The notes under the pieces were generated by a model. It was not told the origin of the DNA, searched no databases, and saw nothing but the letters and a program-made list of their open reading frames with translations. From Anaerolineae bacterium (GTDB taxonomy: Bacteria; Chloroflexota; Anaerolineae; E26-bin7), in contig JAOZOT010000046.1 in the NCBI GenBank assembly GCA_029933115.1, positions 1-14,581 of the forward strand: DNA of 14,581 nucleotides, written 5' to 3'. Below are positions 6,142 through 12,750 of this stretch, in pieces. The position numbers were made by a program, and so were the translations under genes. Numbering within the stretch: the stretch's first letter is position 1; the number at the start of each line of letters is the position of its first letter.

Positions 6142-7995
6142 ATGGACAGAATCAGAACAGCAGATGAACTGAAGCGGCTGAGGGACTCGATTGTCGCAGC
6201 GCGCGATCCCTCCAAACCTTGCATCGCCGTGTGTGGCGGCACCGGTTGCCGCGCGCTGGGCGCTGAATCGGTCACCGCCGCTTTCAAAGAGGAGATAGCG
6301 GGGCAGGGCCTGGAAGACAAAATAGACATCAGGATGACAGGCTGCCACGGCTTCTGCGAGCGTGGACCGCTGGTGGTCATCTTCCCCGAGACGATCTTTT
6401 ATCACGGCGCTACCCCTGACGACGTGCCCGAAATCGTCTCCGAGACCATCGTCGGCGAGAAGGTGGTTGAGCGCCTGTTGTACGAAGACCCGCTCACAGG
6501 GCAAAAGATCGTCCACGAGCCGGAGGTGCCTTTCTACAAGCGACAGAAGCGCATCCTGATGGGGAAGAACGGCCTGATTGACCCCACTCGAATCGAGGAC
6601 TATATCGCCCTCGATGGCTACCAGGCGGCAGCCAAGGCGCTGCTTGAAATGACCCCGGAGGAGATCATTGATACGATCAAACGCTCCGGCCTGCGGGGCC
6701 GGGGTGGGGCCGGCTTCCCCACCGGCCGCAAGTGGGAATCCTGCCGCCGGGCTGACGGAGACGTCAAATACGTGATCTGCAACGCCGACGAGGGAGACCC
6801 AGGAGCGTATCAGGACCGCAGCCTGATAGAAGGCAATCCCCACGCTATTCTGGAAGGGATGATCATCGGCGCTTATGCCATTGGCGCGCACGAGGGCTTT
6901 GTCTACATTCGCATGGAGTACCCTCTGGCGATGCATCATCTCCAGCTTGCCATCGAGCAGGCCGAGGAATACGGCTTGCTGGGAGAGAACATCCTGGGTT
7001 CGGGCTTTGACTTTACCGTCAGCATCCACCGGGGGGCGGGAGCCTTCGTGTGTGGTGAGTCCAGCGCGCTGATGCGCTCGATGGCCGGCTTTGCCGGCGA
7101 GCCGCGCGCCAAGCACGTCCACGCCACCGAGAAGGGACTGTGGGACCGGCCAACTGTCCTGAACAACGTCAAGACCTGGGCCTCGGTGCCCCACATTATC
7201 AGCAACGGGGCCGATTGGTTCGCCCAAATGGGCACCGAAAAGAGCAAGGGAACCATGGTCTTCTCGCTGGTGGGCAAAATCAACAATACCGGCTTGGTCG
7301 AGGTGCCTATGGGCATCACGCTGCGGGAGTTGATCTTTGACATCGGGGGCGGCATACCGGAGGGCAAGCGATTCAAAGCCGTCCAGACCGGTGGCCCCTC
7401 CGGCGGTTGCATCCCGGAGAGTTTGCTGGATCTGCCGGTGGACTATGAAAAGCTGACCGAGGCCGGCTCCATGATGGGCTCCGGTGGGATGATCGTCATG
7501 GATGAAAACACCTGCATGGTAGACGTGGCGCGCTACTTCTCGAACTTTAACCGAGATGAATCCTGCGGCAAGTGCACCGCCTGTCGGGAAGGAGTGGCGC
7601 GTATGCAGCAGATCTTGGAAGAGATCACCCACGGAAGAGGGCGAGAGGGCGACATCGAAATGCTGGAAAGCCTGAGCCAGGCCATACGAGACGCCTCTCT
7701 GTGTGCCTTGGGCAGGACGGCTCCCAATCCGGTGCTGACCACTATCCGCTACTTCCGGGACGAGTACGAAGCTCACATCCGAGATAAACGCTGCCCGGCC
7801 GGTATCTGCACCGACCTGATCCGCTATTCCATCATCCCCGAAAAGTGCACCGGCTGTATGGTCTGTCTGCGCAATTGTCCCGCCGAAGCGATCAGCGGTG
7901 AAAAGCAGAAGGTGCACGTCATTGACCAGGACAAGTGCATCCGTTGTGGAATCTGCCGCGAGGTCTGCAAGTTTGACGCAGTAAAAGTGGAGTAG
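6142..7995 (+). CDS. nuoF: NuoF/HndC/HydB-type NAD(P)H-FMN flavoprotein with N- and C-terminal iron-sulfur domains
   Basis: 617 residues, the length of HydB/HndC rather than of a minimal NuoF (about 430). Order: thioredoxin-like [2Fe-2S] domain (ligands C31, C36, C68, C72); FMN/NADH domain with GLRGRGGAGFPTGRKW (183-198), NADEGDPGAY (214-223) and GAGAFVCGESSAL (298-310); SLBB-like part; helical [4Fe-4S] part with C475-x2-C478-x2-C481 and C521; then a two-cluster ferredoxin tail, C569-x2-C572-x2-C575-x3-C579-P and C599-x2-C602-x2-C605-x3-C609. C458, H545, C551 and C556 lie where a zinc site is known in HydB structures and are candidate ligands. It should exchange electrons with NAD(P)H. SD AAGGAAGGG at 6125-6133. 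It follows nuoE after 112 bp that contain a weak stem (around 6052-6085). Confidence 0.94.
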   Translation: MDRIRTADELKRLRDSIVAARDPSKPCIAVCGGTGCRALGAESVTAAFKEEIAGQGLEDKIDIRMTGCHGFCERGPLVVIFPETIFYHGATPDDVPEIVSETIVGEKVVERLLYEDPLTGQKIVHEPEVPFYKRQKRILMGKNGLIDPTRIEDYIALDGYQAAAKALLEMTPEEIIDTIKRSGLRGRGGAGFPTGRKWESCRRADGDVKYVICNADEGDPGAYQDRSLIEGNPHAILEGMIIGAYAIGAHEGFVYIRMEYPLAMHHLQLAIEQAEEYGLLGENILGSGFDFTVSIHRGAGAFVCGESSALMRSMAGFAGEPRAKHVHATEKGLWDRPTVLNNVKTWASVPHIISNGADWFAQMGTEKSKGTMVFSLVGKINNTGLVEVPMGITLRELIFDIGGGIPEGKRFKAVQTGGPSGGCIPESLLDLPVDYEKLTEAGSMMGSGGMIVMDENTCMVDVARYFSNFNRDESCGKCTACREGVARMQQILEEITHGRGREGDIEMLESLSQAIRDASLCALGRTAPNPVLTTIRYFRDEYEAHIRDKRCPAGICTDLIRYSIIPEKCTGCMVCLRNCPAEAISGEKQKVHVIDQDKCIRCGICREVCKFDAVKVE

Positions 7996-7996
7996 G

Positions 7997-8042
7997 AGGG
8001 GGTGCAGGGGCGCTCCCCTGACGGGAGTTTGGGGGTGCCCCC
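7997..8042. repeat. G/C-run hairpin element between nuoF and the porB fusion
   Basis: Runs of five G and five C form small alternative hairpins: AGGGG-CGCT-CCCCT (8006-8019), CTCCC with GGGAG (8013-8017/8023-8027), and GGGGG-TG-CCCCC (8031-8042). It starts directly after the nuoF stop and ends 24 bp before the AGGAG site (8066-8070) of the next gene. There is no T-run, so it looks like an inserted palindromic repeat or an RNA processing or stability element rather than a terminator. Confidence 0.5.
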
Positions 8043-8076
8043 CACTTCTTCTCCTGGGATTCATTAGGAGACGACA

Positions 8077-9558
8077 ATGGTTACCTTAACTATAGATGGA
8101 CAGGAAGTACAAGTTGAAGAAGGAACGACCGTGCTGGAAGCAGCCAGAGAGGCGGGTATCGAGATACCTACCCTCTGCTACCACCCAGACCTGACACCCT
8201 ACGGCGCCTGTCGGGTCTGTGTGGTGGAGGTGTCCAGAAACGGCCGCTCGCAAGTAACAGCCTCCTGCACGCTACCGGTGCGAGAGGGGATGAAAGTCGA
8301 GACCCGGTCACCCCGTGCTCTGCAAACGCGCAAGGCGATGGTCGAATTGTTGCTGGCTCGTTGCCCCAACGTACCGGTTTTGCAGAGAATGGCCGAGGAA
8401 CTGGGCATCGAGAAGCCTCGCTTCCCCACCGAGGACCCTACGGAGGATTGCATCCTTTGTGGGTTGTGCGTGCGAGCTTGCGAAGAGATCGCCGGCAAGA
8501 AGCTGCTGGGCTTCATTGGCCGGGGCTCGGAGCGGAGAGTGACGACGCCTTTTGAGCTCGCTTACGATGAGTGCGTCGGCTGCAACATCTGTATCCCCTA
8601 CTGTCCCACCGGAGCCATCAGCAACAAAGGTGGCGCCCGACTAAAGGACATCTCTCTTAAGGAAGAACGTTTGACCCAAGGTCACCGCCTGTGCGCTGGC
8701 TGTGGGGCTTCCATCGTGGTGCGCCAGATATTGAACGCCATTGATGAGCCGGTGGTCCTTTCCAACGCTACGGGTTGTTTGGAGGTGGCCACCACCATCT
8801 ATCCCTACACCGCTTGGCGGGTGCCCTGGATCCACAACGCCTTTGAGAACGCCGCTTCCACCATCAGCGGCGCGGAAGCCGCTTATCGCTCTCTGGTGAA
8901 GCAGGGGAAGATCGAGGACCGCGACATAAAGTTCATTGCCTTCGGCGGTGACGGCGGAACCTACGACATCGGCCTCCAGGCCCTGTCCGGGGCTCTGGAA
9001 CGCGGTCATAAAATGCTGTACGTCTGTTACGACAATGAAGCCTACATGAACACCGGCATCCAGCGTTCTGGAGCCACACCCTTGGGCGCCCACACAACTA
9101 CTTCGCCGGCGGGCAAGGTCATCCCCGGCAAGCAGCAATTCAACAAGGACCTGACAGCTATCGCTGTGGCTCACAATATCCCTTACGTGGCTCAATCCTC
9201 GCCCAGCCACTGGCGTGACCTGATGAACAAGGCGCGCAAGGCTGTGGCTGTTGATGGCCCGGCTTTCCTCAACGTCCTCTCCTCGTGCAACCGGGGTTGG
9301 CGCCACAAGACCGACGAAACCATCGAGATCATGCGTCTGGCTGTTGAAACTTGTTTCTGGCCCCTCTTCGAGGTAGAGAACGGAGAGTACAAGCTCAATT
9401 ACAAGCCCAAGGAAAAGCTGCCCGTCGAGGAGTGGCTCAAGCGACAAGGGCGCTTTCGCCACCTCTTCAGGCCGGAGAACAGGCACGTTATTGATGAGAT
9501 CCAGGCCGAGGTGGACCGAAGGTGGGAGAGACTTCTCAGGCTGTGCGGTGAAGCCTAG
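8077..9558 (+). CDS. porB: Fusion of NuoG/HoxU-type [2Fe-2S]/2x[4Fe-4S] module with pyruvate oxidoreductase beta subunit (PorB)
   Basis: 493 residues in one uninterrupted frame. Residues 1-78 are a plant-type [2Fe-2S] domain (C34, C45, C48, C64); 79-115 a linker where NuoG/HydA normally has a His-Cys [4Fe-4S] site, here only MVELLLARCPNVP without the ligands; 125-135 and 166-176 two [4Fe-4S] motifs (CxxCxxCxxxC). From about residue 200 a full PorB follows: cluster ligands C206-x2-C209, C234 and C404, thiamine-diphosphate motif GDGGTYDIG (291-299) ending near N320/N325, and NTGIQRSGATPLGAHTTTSPAGK (325-347). The beta part, about 290 residues, has normal PorB length. The module links the pyruvate active site to NuoE/NuoF, taking the place of the hydrogenase half of HydA. 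Start with AGGAG at 8066-8070. The assignment of both halves is secure; function of the whole is inferred. Confidence 0.93.
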   Translation: MVTLTIDGQEVQVEEGTTVLEAAREAGIEIPTLCYHPDLTPYGACRVCVVEVSRNGRSQVTASCTLPVREGMKVETRSPRALQTRKAMVELLLARCPNVPVLQRMAEELGIEKPRFPTEDPTEDCILCGLCVRACEEIAGKKLLGFIGRGSERRVTTPFELAYDECVGCNICIPYCPTGAISNKGGARLKDISLKEERLTQGHRLCAGCGASIVVRQILNAIDEPVVLSNATGCLEVATTIYPYTAWRVPWIHNAFENAASTISGAEAAYRSLVKQGKIEDRDIKFIAFGGDGGTYDIGLQALSGALERGHKMLYVCYDNEAYMNTGIQRSGATPLGAHTTTSPAGKVIPGKQQFNKDLTAIAVAHNIPYVAQSSPSHWRDLMNKARKAVAVDGPAFLNVLSSCNRGWRHKTDETIEIMRLAVETCFWPLFEVENGEYKLNYKPKEKLPVEEWLKRQGRFRHLFRPENRHVIDEIQAEVDRRWERLLRLCGEA

Positions 9559-9569
9559 TAGGGTGTTTC

Positions 9570-9591
9570 CCTCGCCTGCCGCCGGGCGAGG
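9570..9591 (+). terminator. GC-rich hairpin just after the operon (weak terminator candidate)
   Basis: CCTCGCC (9570-9576) pairs with GGCGAGG (9585-9591), 12 bases after the stop of the porB fusion. No T-run follows, so if it ends transcription it does so inefficiently or with Rho. Confidence 0.35.
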
Positions 9592-9636
9592 CGGGAGAGA
9601 AGAGGTCAGGAGGTGGAGTGAGAAGGTTCACCTTCG

Positions 9637-9728
9637 GGCAGCCAGGTGCTAGTTAGTGACGTTGAGTTTTAAGGTGCGACGCACTTCTCAAGTGCGTCGC
9701 ACTTGTGTCAAATGCACCTGGGACTGCC
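9637..9728. repeat. Nested inverted-repeat element between the operon and the DUF4230 gene
   Basis: Outer arms: GGCAG-CCAGGTGC (9637-9649) against GCACCTGG-GA-CTGCC (9714-9728), 13 pairs with a two-base bulge. Inside lies a perfect 13-bp hairpin, GTGCGACGCACTT (9674-9686), loop CTC, AAGTGCGTCGCAC (9690-9702). Near-identical 13-mers at 9658-9670 and 9731-9743 (GACSTTGAGTTTT, one difference) flank the inner hairpin as direct repeats. No coding potential seen. It lies just upstream of the promoter at 9756. Confidence 0.65.
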
Positions 9729-9755
9729 AGGACCTTGAGTTTTCGGGGCTTTGCC

Positions 9756-9784
9756 TTGACAGAGCCGTGCTTATATGATACGAT
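9756..9784 (+). promoter_or_regulatory. Sigma-70 promoter of the DUF4230 gene
   Basis: TTGACA (9756-9761), 17 bases, TACGAT (9779-9784). The start would be near 9791, almost at the ribosome-binding site, giving a very short leader. Confidence 0.6.
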
Positions 9785-9805
9785 AGCAGGCGAGAGGCGA
9801 TGCTT

Positions 9806-10618
9806 ATGGACGAATTGGAGTTTGAACCCAATCAATCGGAAGAGCCCCAACGTCCCAGGTGGATGGAGTACGGCACGCTGGCGGCTGCGCTTTTCGGTGT
9901 GGTGGTGTTTTTTGTGCTGGCTGCTTTCGGGGCGGTCACCCTGATCCGCAACCAGGTGCGGGCATTTCAGGTCGCATCTTGGACGCCCACGGCCACTGTC
10001 ACCTCCACCCCCACGGTGACTCTTACTTTGACTCCCACCCCGACTCCCACAGCGACTTATACTCCCACCCCTACACCGACCCCTACAGCTACTCCCACGC
10101 CGGCTACTCTCATCCTGCGCGTCCGCGCCCTCAGCCGTCTGGAGACTATCCAATACTCTATGGAGACCATCATCGAAGGCGGCAGTGACCCCGGTGGTCT
10201 GCTGAGCTTCCTGGGCATCGGCAGGGAGAAGCTGGTACTCATCGCCCGAGGGCAGGTGGTAGGCGGTGTGGATTTCAGCCGCATGGAGGAGAGCGATGTG
10301 GTAATCAGCGGCAAGAAAGTGACCCTGTACCTGCCACCAGCCGAGATCCTCTTCAGCAAGCTGGACAACAAGCGGACGGGGGTATACGAGTATGAGAAGG
10401 GGCTTTTCACCCGGCGCGACATCCAACTGGAGAGCGAGTTGAGAGCGCGGGCAGAGGAGGAGTTGGTACGCCGAGCCATAGAAGACGGCATCCTGACCCA
10501 GGCCGAGGCCAACGCTAAGGCTTACCTTTTGGTATTGCTGCACTCCCTTGGCTTCACCGAGGTGGAGTTCCAGCCCAAGGTCGTACCCCAGCCCACCGCC
10601 ACAGCCACGCCGGGATGA
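9806..10618 (+). CDS. Membrane-anchored DUF4230 protein with Thr-Pro-rich stalk
   Basis: 270 residues from the ATG at 9806. The ATG six bases earlier (9800) is too close to the GAGAGG site (9792-9797), while 9806 has an 8-base spacing. A short acidic cytoplasmic N-terminus is followed by one transmembrane helix (about residues 22-45, YGTLAAALFGVVVFFVLAAFG), then about 45 residues rich in TPTPT, then a domain with DUF4230-like sequence: LETIQYSMETIIEG, KLVLIARGQVVGGVDFSRM, VTLYLPPAEILFSKLDNKRTGVYEYEKGLF, and a helical end with ILTQAEANAKAYLLVLLHSLGFTEVEF. The domain's function is not known; here it would sit outside the membrane on a flexible stalk. A second Pro/Thr tail closes the protein. 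It is a single gene with its own promoter. Confidence 0.85.
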   Translation: MDELEFEPNQSEEPQRPRWMEYGTLAAALFGVVVFFVLAAFGAVTLIRNQVRAFQVASWTPTATVTSTPTVTLTLTPTPTPTATYTPTPTPTPTATPTPATLILRVRALSRLETIQYSMETIIEGGSDPGGLLSFLGIGREKLVLIARGQVVGGVDFSRMEESDVVISGKKVTLYLPPAEILFSKLDNKRTGVYEYEKGLFTRRDIQLESELRARAEEELVRRAIEDGILTQAEANAKAYLLVLLHSLGFTEVEFQPKVVPQPTATATPG

Positions 10619-10687
10619 GGGGCTATCTCCGCTGGCCGCGGTAGTGCACTGCTGAAGGTAACTATCCAGACTGGACACTGGCGTTTT

Positions 10688-10750
10688 TGCTCGTAGTGAC
10701 GGCTTTAGCCGTTCAGAATAGCGAAAAGCGACTGAAGTCGCCACTACGAA
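10688..10750. repeat. Two-hairpin palindromic repeat (TTTA and TGAA loops)
   Basis: Outer arms TCGTAGTG (10691-10698) and CACTACGA (10742-10749) are perfect complements. They enclose ACGGC-TTTA-GCCGT (10699-10712) and GCGAC-TGAA-GTCGC (10728-10741), making a three-way junction. It begins with TGCTCGTAG, as does the element at 12814. It lies in the 394-bp stretch after the DUF4230 gene; outside this element and the one at 10871-10928 I see nothing in that stretch. Confidence 0.7.
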
Positions 10751-10870
10751 CCACTACATCTTGGGGTTATATGCAGCTTGTTTGCAAGATATGGTGGTAT
10801 CAAAATTCGCCAGACTCCAGTATCCAGATCATCTCTTTCAGCGATTGAACTCGCTTCTGGCAGGTTTTCA

Positions 10871-10928
10871 GCCGGGCATCCACCTGCGTGGATGCCGGTC
10901 ACAGCGACCGCGTAGGCGGTCGCCCGGC
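10871..10928. repeat. Second three-way-junction palindrome in the same intergenic stretch
   Basis: GCCGGG (10871-10876) pairs with CCCGGC (10923-10928). Between them stand two perfect 8-bp hairpins: GCATCCAC-CTGC-GTGGATGC (10876-10895) and GCGACCGC-GTAG-GCGGTCGC (10904-10923), each sharing one base with an outer arm. The geometry (closing stem plus two hairpins) matches the element at 10688-10750, but the loops and sequence differ. It is not a tRNA: no anticodon arm, T-arm or CCA pattern. Confidence 0.6.
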
Positions 10929-11012
10929 GCGAAGCGTCCTCTCAGGTGCGATTTCAACCGTTGCCTGGGTAGGCGATAGGCCGCCTGCTGCGAGCACGAG
11001 TTGCGGCCGAGA

Positions 11013-12488
11013 TTATGCTTGCAACACCACCCTGCCATCTAGGCCGGGGACGTACTCCATCGTGCCCTGGGGAATACAGTTGTCCACCTGTAAATAGCCG
11101 GCATCCATGTATTCCCACATCACCTGGAAGGGGGCTGTCCCGGCTACCCATTTCTCTACGATGACGACGCCGTGACAGGGCAGGACGGTGAAGACCACCT
11201 GGCGTGGGTCGTCTGGATTTTGCAGTGCCTCCGAGCGGGCGAAGGCCGACTTGATGCCCCGGGCCTGAGCGTCCGTGGCGCAGGAAACCGGGTAGTAGTA
11301 GTACGCCGGTTCCAAAGGGACATATTCCACCCGGCGGGGGTCATAGGCGGCAACGCCACGGTGCCCGTGTAGTTTAGATCGCGCCACCGGCACCCGGGCG
11401 GTGACATCCCACCTCGAATCAAGGGTGATGGTGGGCAGTGGGCTATCCATGTCCATCATCTCGACCGCTTCGGAAGAGGGGGGGTCATTGCGCTTCCCTT
11501 CCACATGGCGCGTCAGCGCTCCGCTACCGTCGGGCCGCACCCCCACTATCACTGCCAGGTCATCGTCGGTGATGCTTCCCTTGTCCACCGGGCGGGCACT
11601 GCCTGTCACGGTAGCGATTAGAGCGCCCAACGTTGGATCCCACGTGGCAAAGCACCCCTCGCTATACTGGCTGGCTACTGCGTCCGTCACGGCCGGCACC
11701 TCTACCAGGTCGGCTATGCGCACCATCTCGGTGAAAAAGTTGCGCTCCCCCAATTGCCGGCCTGCTACACGCATAGCGATGGGTGTGCTGAGACGCTGCC
11801 AGAACGCATACGGGATGGGCTCTCCCACCACTTCGTGCTGGGTCACCTCGCTGGTGCTGACAGCGGTGACAATACGCAGGACAATGTCATCGTAGAAAGA
11901 GGCTCTGTCCTCTGCCTCGCTGCGAGGGTGAGCACCGACCAAGTCAAAGTGATACGCTGCCAGCGGGCAGTCATTCCCTATCACCAGGAGCACCCGAATG
12001 CTCTTGGCCTGGGCCTGCACCAGGCGCTCCAGAGCCAGGATAGGCCCGCCACGGTGACCCTGCTCGAAGAGTACGCGATGGGCCTGGGGCGCCAGACCGG
12101 GGAAAGCATAGTCTGCTGGGTCTGGTGGCTCCTTCGCCAAGGCGGCCTGGAAATGATCCAGCAAACGCTGGAATTCTTCGGGCAATACATGAACCAGCGT
12201 GTATAGAGTAGGGGAGCGACTCAGGTTGAAACGCTTGCGGGCAGTGAAGAACAGAGCCTGACGCCACCCAATCGGTTGGCCAAAGAGAGCAGTAGTCAGG
12301 ATGACGTCGGTATGGTCATCTGGTGTCGTCTGAACCTGATGCCCTTGGAGACGGAAGTGATGCAACAAATCACTCACTACCTCTTCTAGCAAGGAGGTGG
12401 TGGGACCGGGCACAAAGGCCACGTGTATTCTGCGCAACCACGGATGTGTGGGCTTGGCTGTTGCAGGTTTCTCCAGGGTGATGGTCAT
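11013..12488 (-). CDS. Unrecognised 491-residue protein
   Basis: I do not recognise a family. The start chosen is the ATG at 12488, preceded by AAGGA with a 5-base gap. A GTG at 12566 would add 26 residues, but these come from DNA inside the MITE-like element at 12546-12690. The sequence looks like a soluble alpha/beta protein: no signal peptide, no transmembrane helix, no cysteine clusters. The first 75 residues (RRIHVAFVPGPTTSLLEEVVSDLLHHF ... DVILTTALFG) read like a small nucleotide-binding-type fold without a P-loop. Other notable stretches are IRVLLVIGNDCPLAAYHFDLVGAHPRSEAEDRASFYDDIVLRIV in the middle, ITDDDLAVIVGVRPDG, and a C-terminal part with a YYYYPVSCATDAQARGIKSAFARSEAL stretch. 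It stands alone with its own promoter, convergent with the DUF4230 gene. Coding is supported by its length and a clean, compositionally normal sequence. Confidence 0.8.
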   Translation of the reverse strand: MTITLEKPATAKPTHPWLRRIHVAFVPGPTTSLLEEVVSDLLHHFRLQGHQVQTTPDDHTDVILTTALFGQPIGWRQALFFTARKRFNLSRSPTLYTLVHVLPEEFQRLLDHFQAALAKEPPDPADYAFPGLAPQAHRVLFEQGHRGGPILALERLVQAQAKSIRVLLVIGNDCPLAAYHFDLVGAHPRSEAEDRASFYDDIVLRIVTAVSTSEVTQHEVVGEPIPYAFWQRLSTPIAMRVAGRQLGERNFFTEMVRIADLVEVPAVTDAVASQYSEGCFATWDPTLGALIATVTGSARPVDKGSITDDDLAVIVGVRPDGSGALTRHVEGKRNDPPSSEAVEMMDMDSPLPTITLDSRWDVTARVPVARSKLHGHRGVAAYDPRRVEYVPLEPAYYYYPVSCATDAQARGIKSAFARSEALQNPDDPRQVVFTVLPCHGVVIVEKWVAGTAPFQVMWEYMDAGYLQVDNCIPQGTMEYVPGLDGRVVLQA

Positions 12489-12545
12489 AACATTCCTTCT
12501 CAAGCTCGTGCTTCCTCCCAATCCCCACATTTTCTGACTTTGGAT

Positions 12546-12690
12546 AGAAACCCGTTTTGTAACCACTCACCCTCCCGCAGGTTTGGACGTTCTTTGGGCA
12601 CAGAAGTGTGCCTCGATTGGATGCTGAATCCTGCATAAGCCGTCAACCGTAACCGCGGGTGGGCCGCAGGAGCCTGAAAAACGGGTTTCT
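12546..12690. mobile_element. MITE-like element, 145 bp with 13-bp perfect terminal inverted repeats
   Basis: AGAAACCCGTTTT (12546-12558) and AAAACGGGTTTCT (12678-12690) are perfect inverted repeats 119 bp apart. The interior has no convincing gene. No target-site duplication is evident next to the ends. It lies in the leader of the minus-strand unrecognised gene. An alternative is a long-range RNA stem. With the promoters and the repeat at 12814 it fills most of the 524-bp gap between genes. Confidence 0.5.
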
Positions 12691-12750
12691 GGGCCTCTTT
12701 TCCCCACAAGGCCCAATTGTCCAAAACCCAATCTGACGCTACCCCTGAAT

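Noticed and set aside
5574..7995. Part of a respiratory complex I operon
   Set aside because: Only nuoE and nuoF types are present, flanked by por genes, without any membrane or other peripheral Nuo subunit. The NuoF has the HydB-type C-terminal ferredoxin tail.
6094..8064. 656-codon open frame on the minus strand, opposite nuoF
   Set aside because: It is the antisense shadow of nuoF, whose plus-strand frame carries all cofactor motifs. The minus-strand product is Asp/His/Val-rich with no recognisable domain, as expected from GC-rich codons read backwards.
8641..9486. 281-codon minus-strand open frame opposite the PorB part
   Set aside because: Antisense shadow of a gene with fully conserved active-site motifs.
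9653..10744. 363-codon minus-strand open frame opposite the DUF4230 gene
   Set aside because: It crosses a palindromic repeat, a promoter and the Thr-Pro repeat region, giving a low-complexity Gly/Arg/Ser stretch. The plus-strand frame has a membrane helix and a known domain.
10871..10928. tRNA-like cloverleaf
   Set aside because: Only a closing stem and two hairpins; no anticodon arm, TPsiC-like loop or acceptor pattern.
10761..10979. 72-codon plus-strand open frame in the gap after the DUF4230 gene
   Set aside because: It runs through the hairpin element at 10871-10928, has no ribosome-binding site that I can see, and the product is Arg-rich low-complexity.
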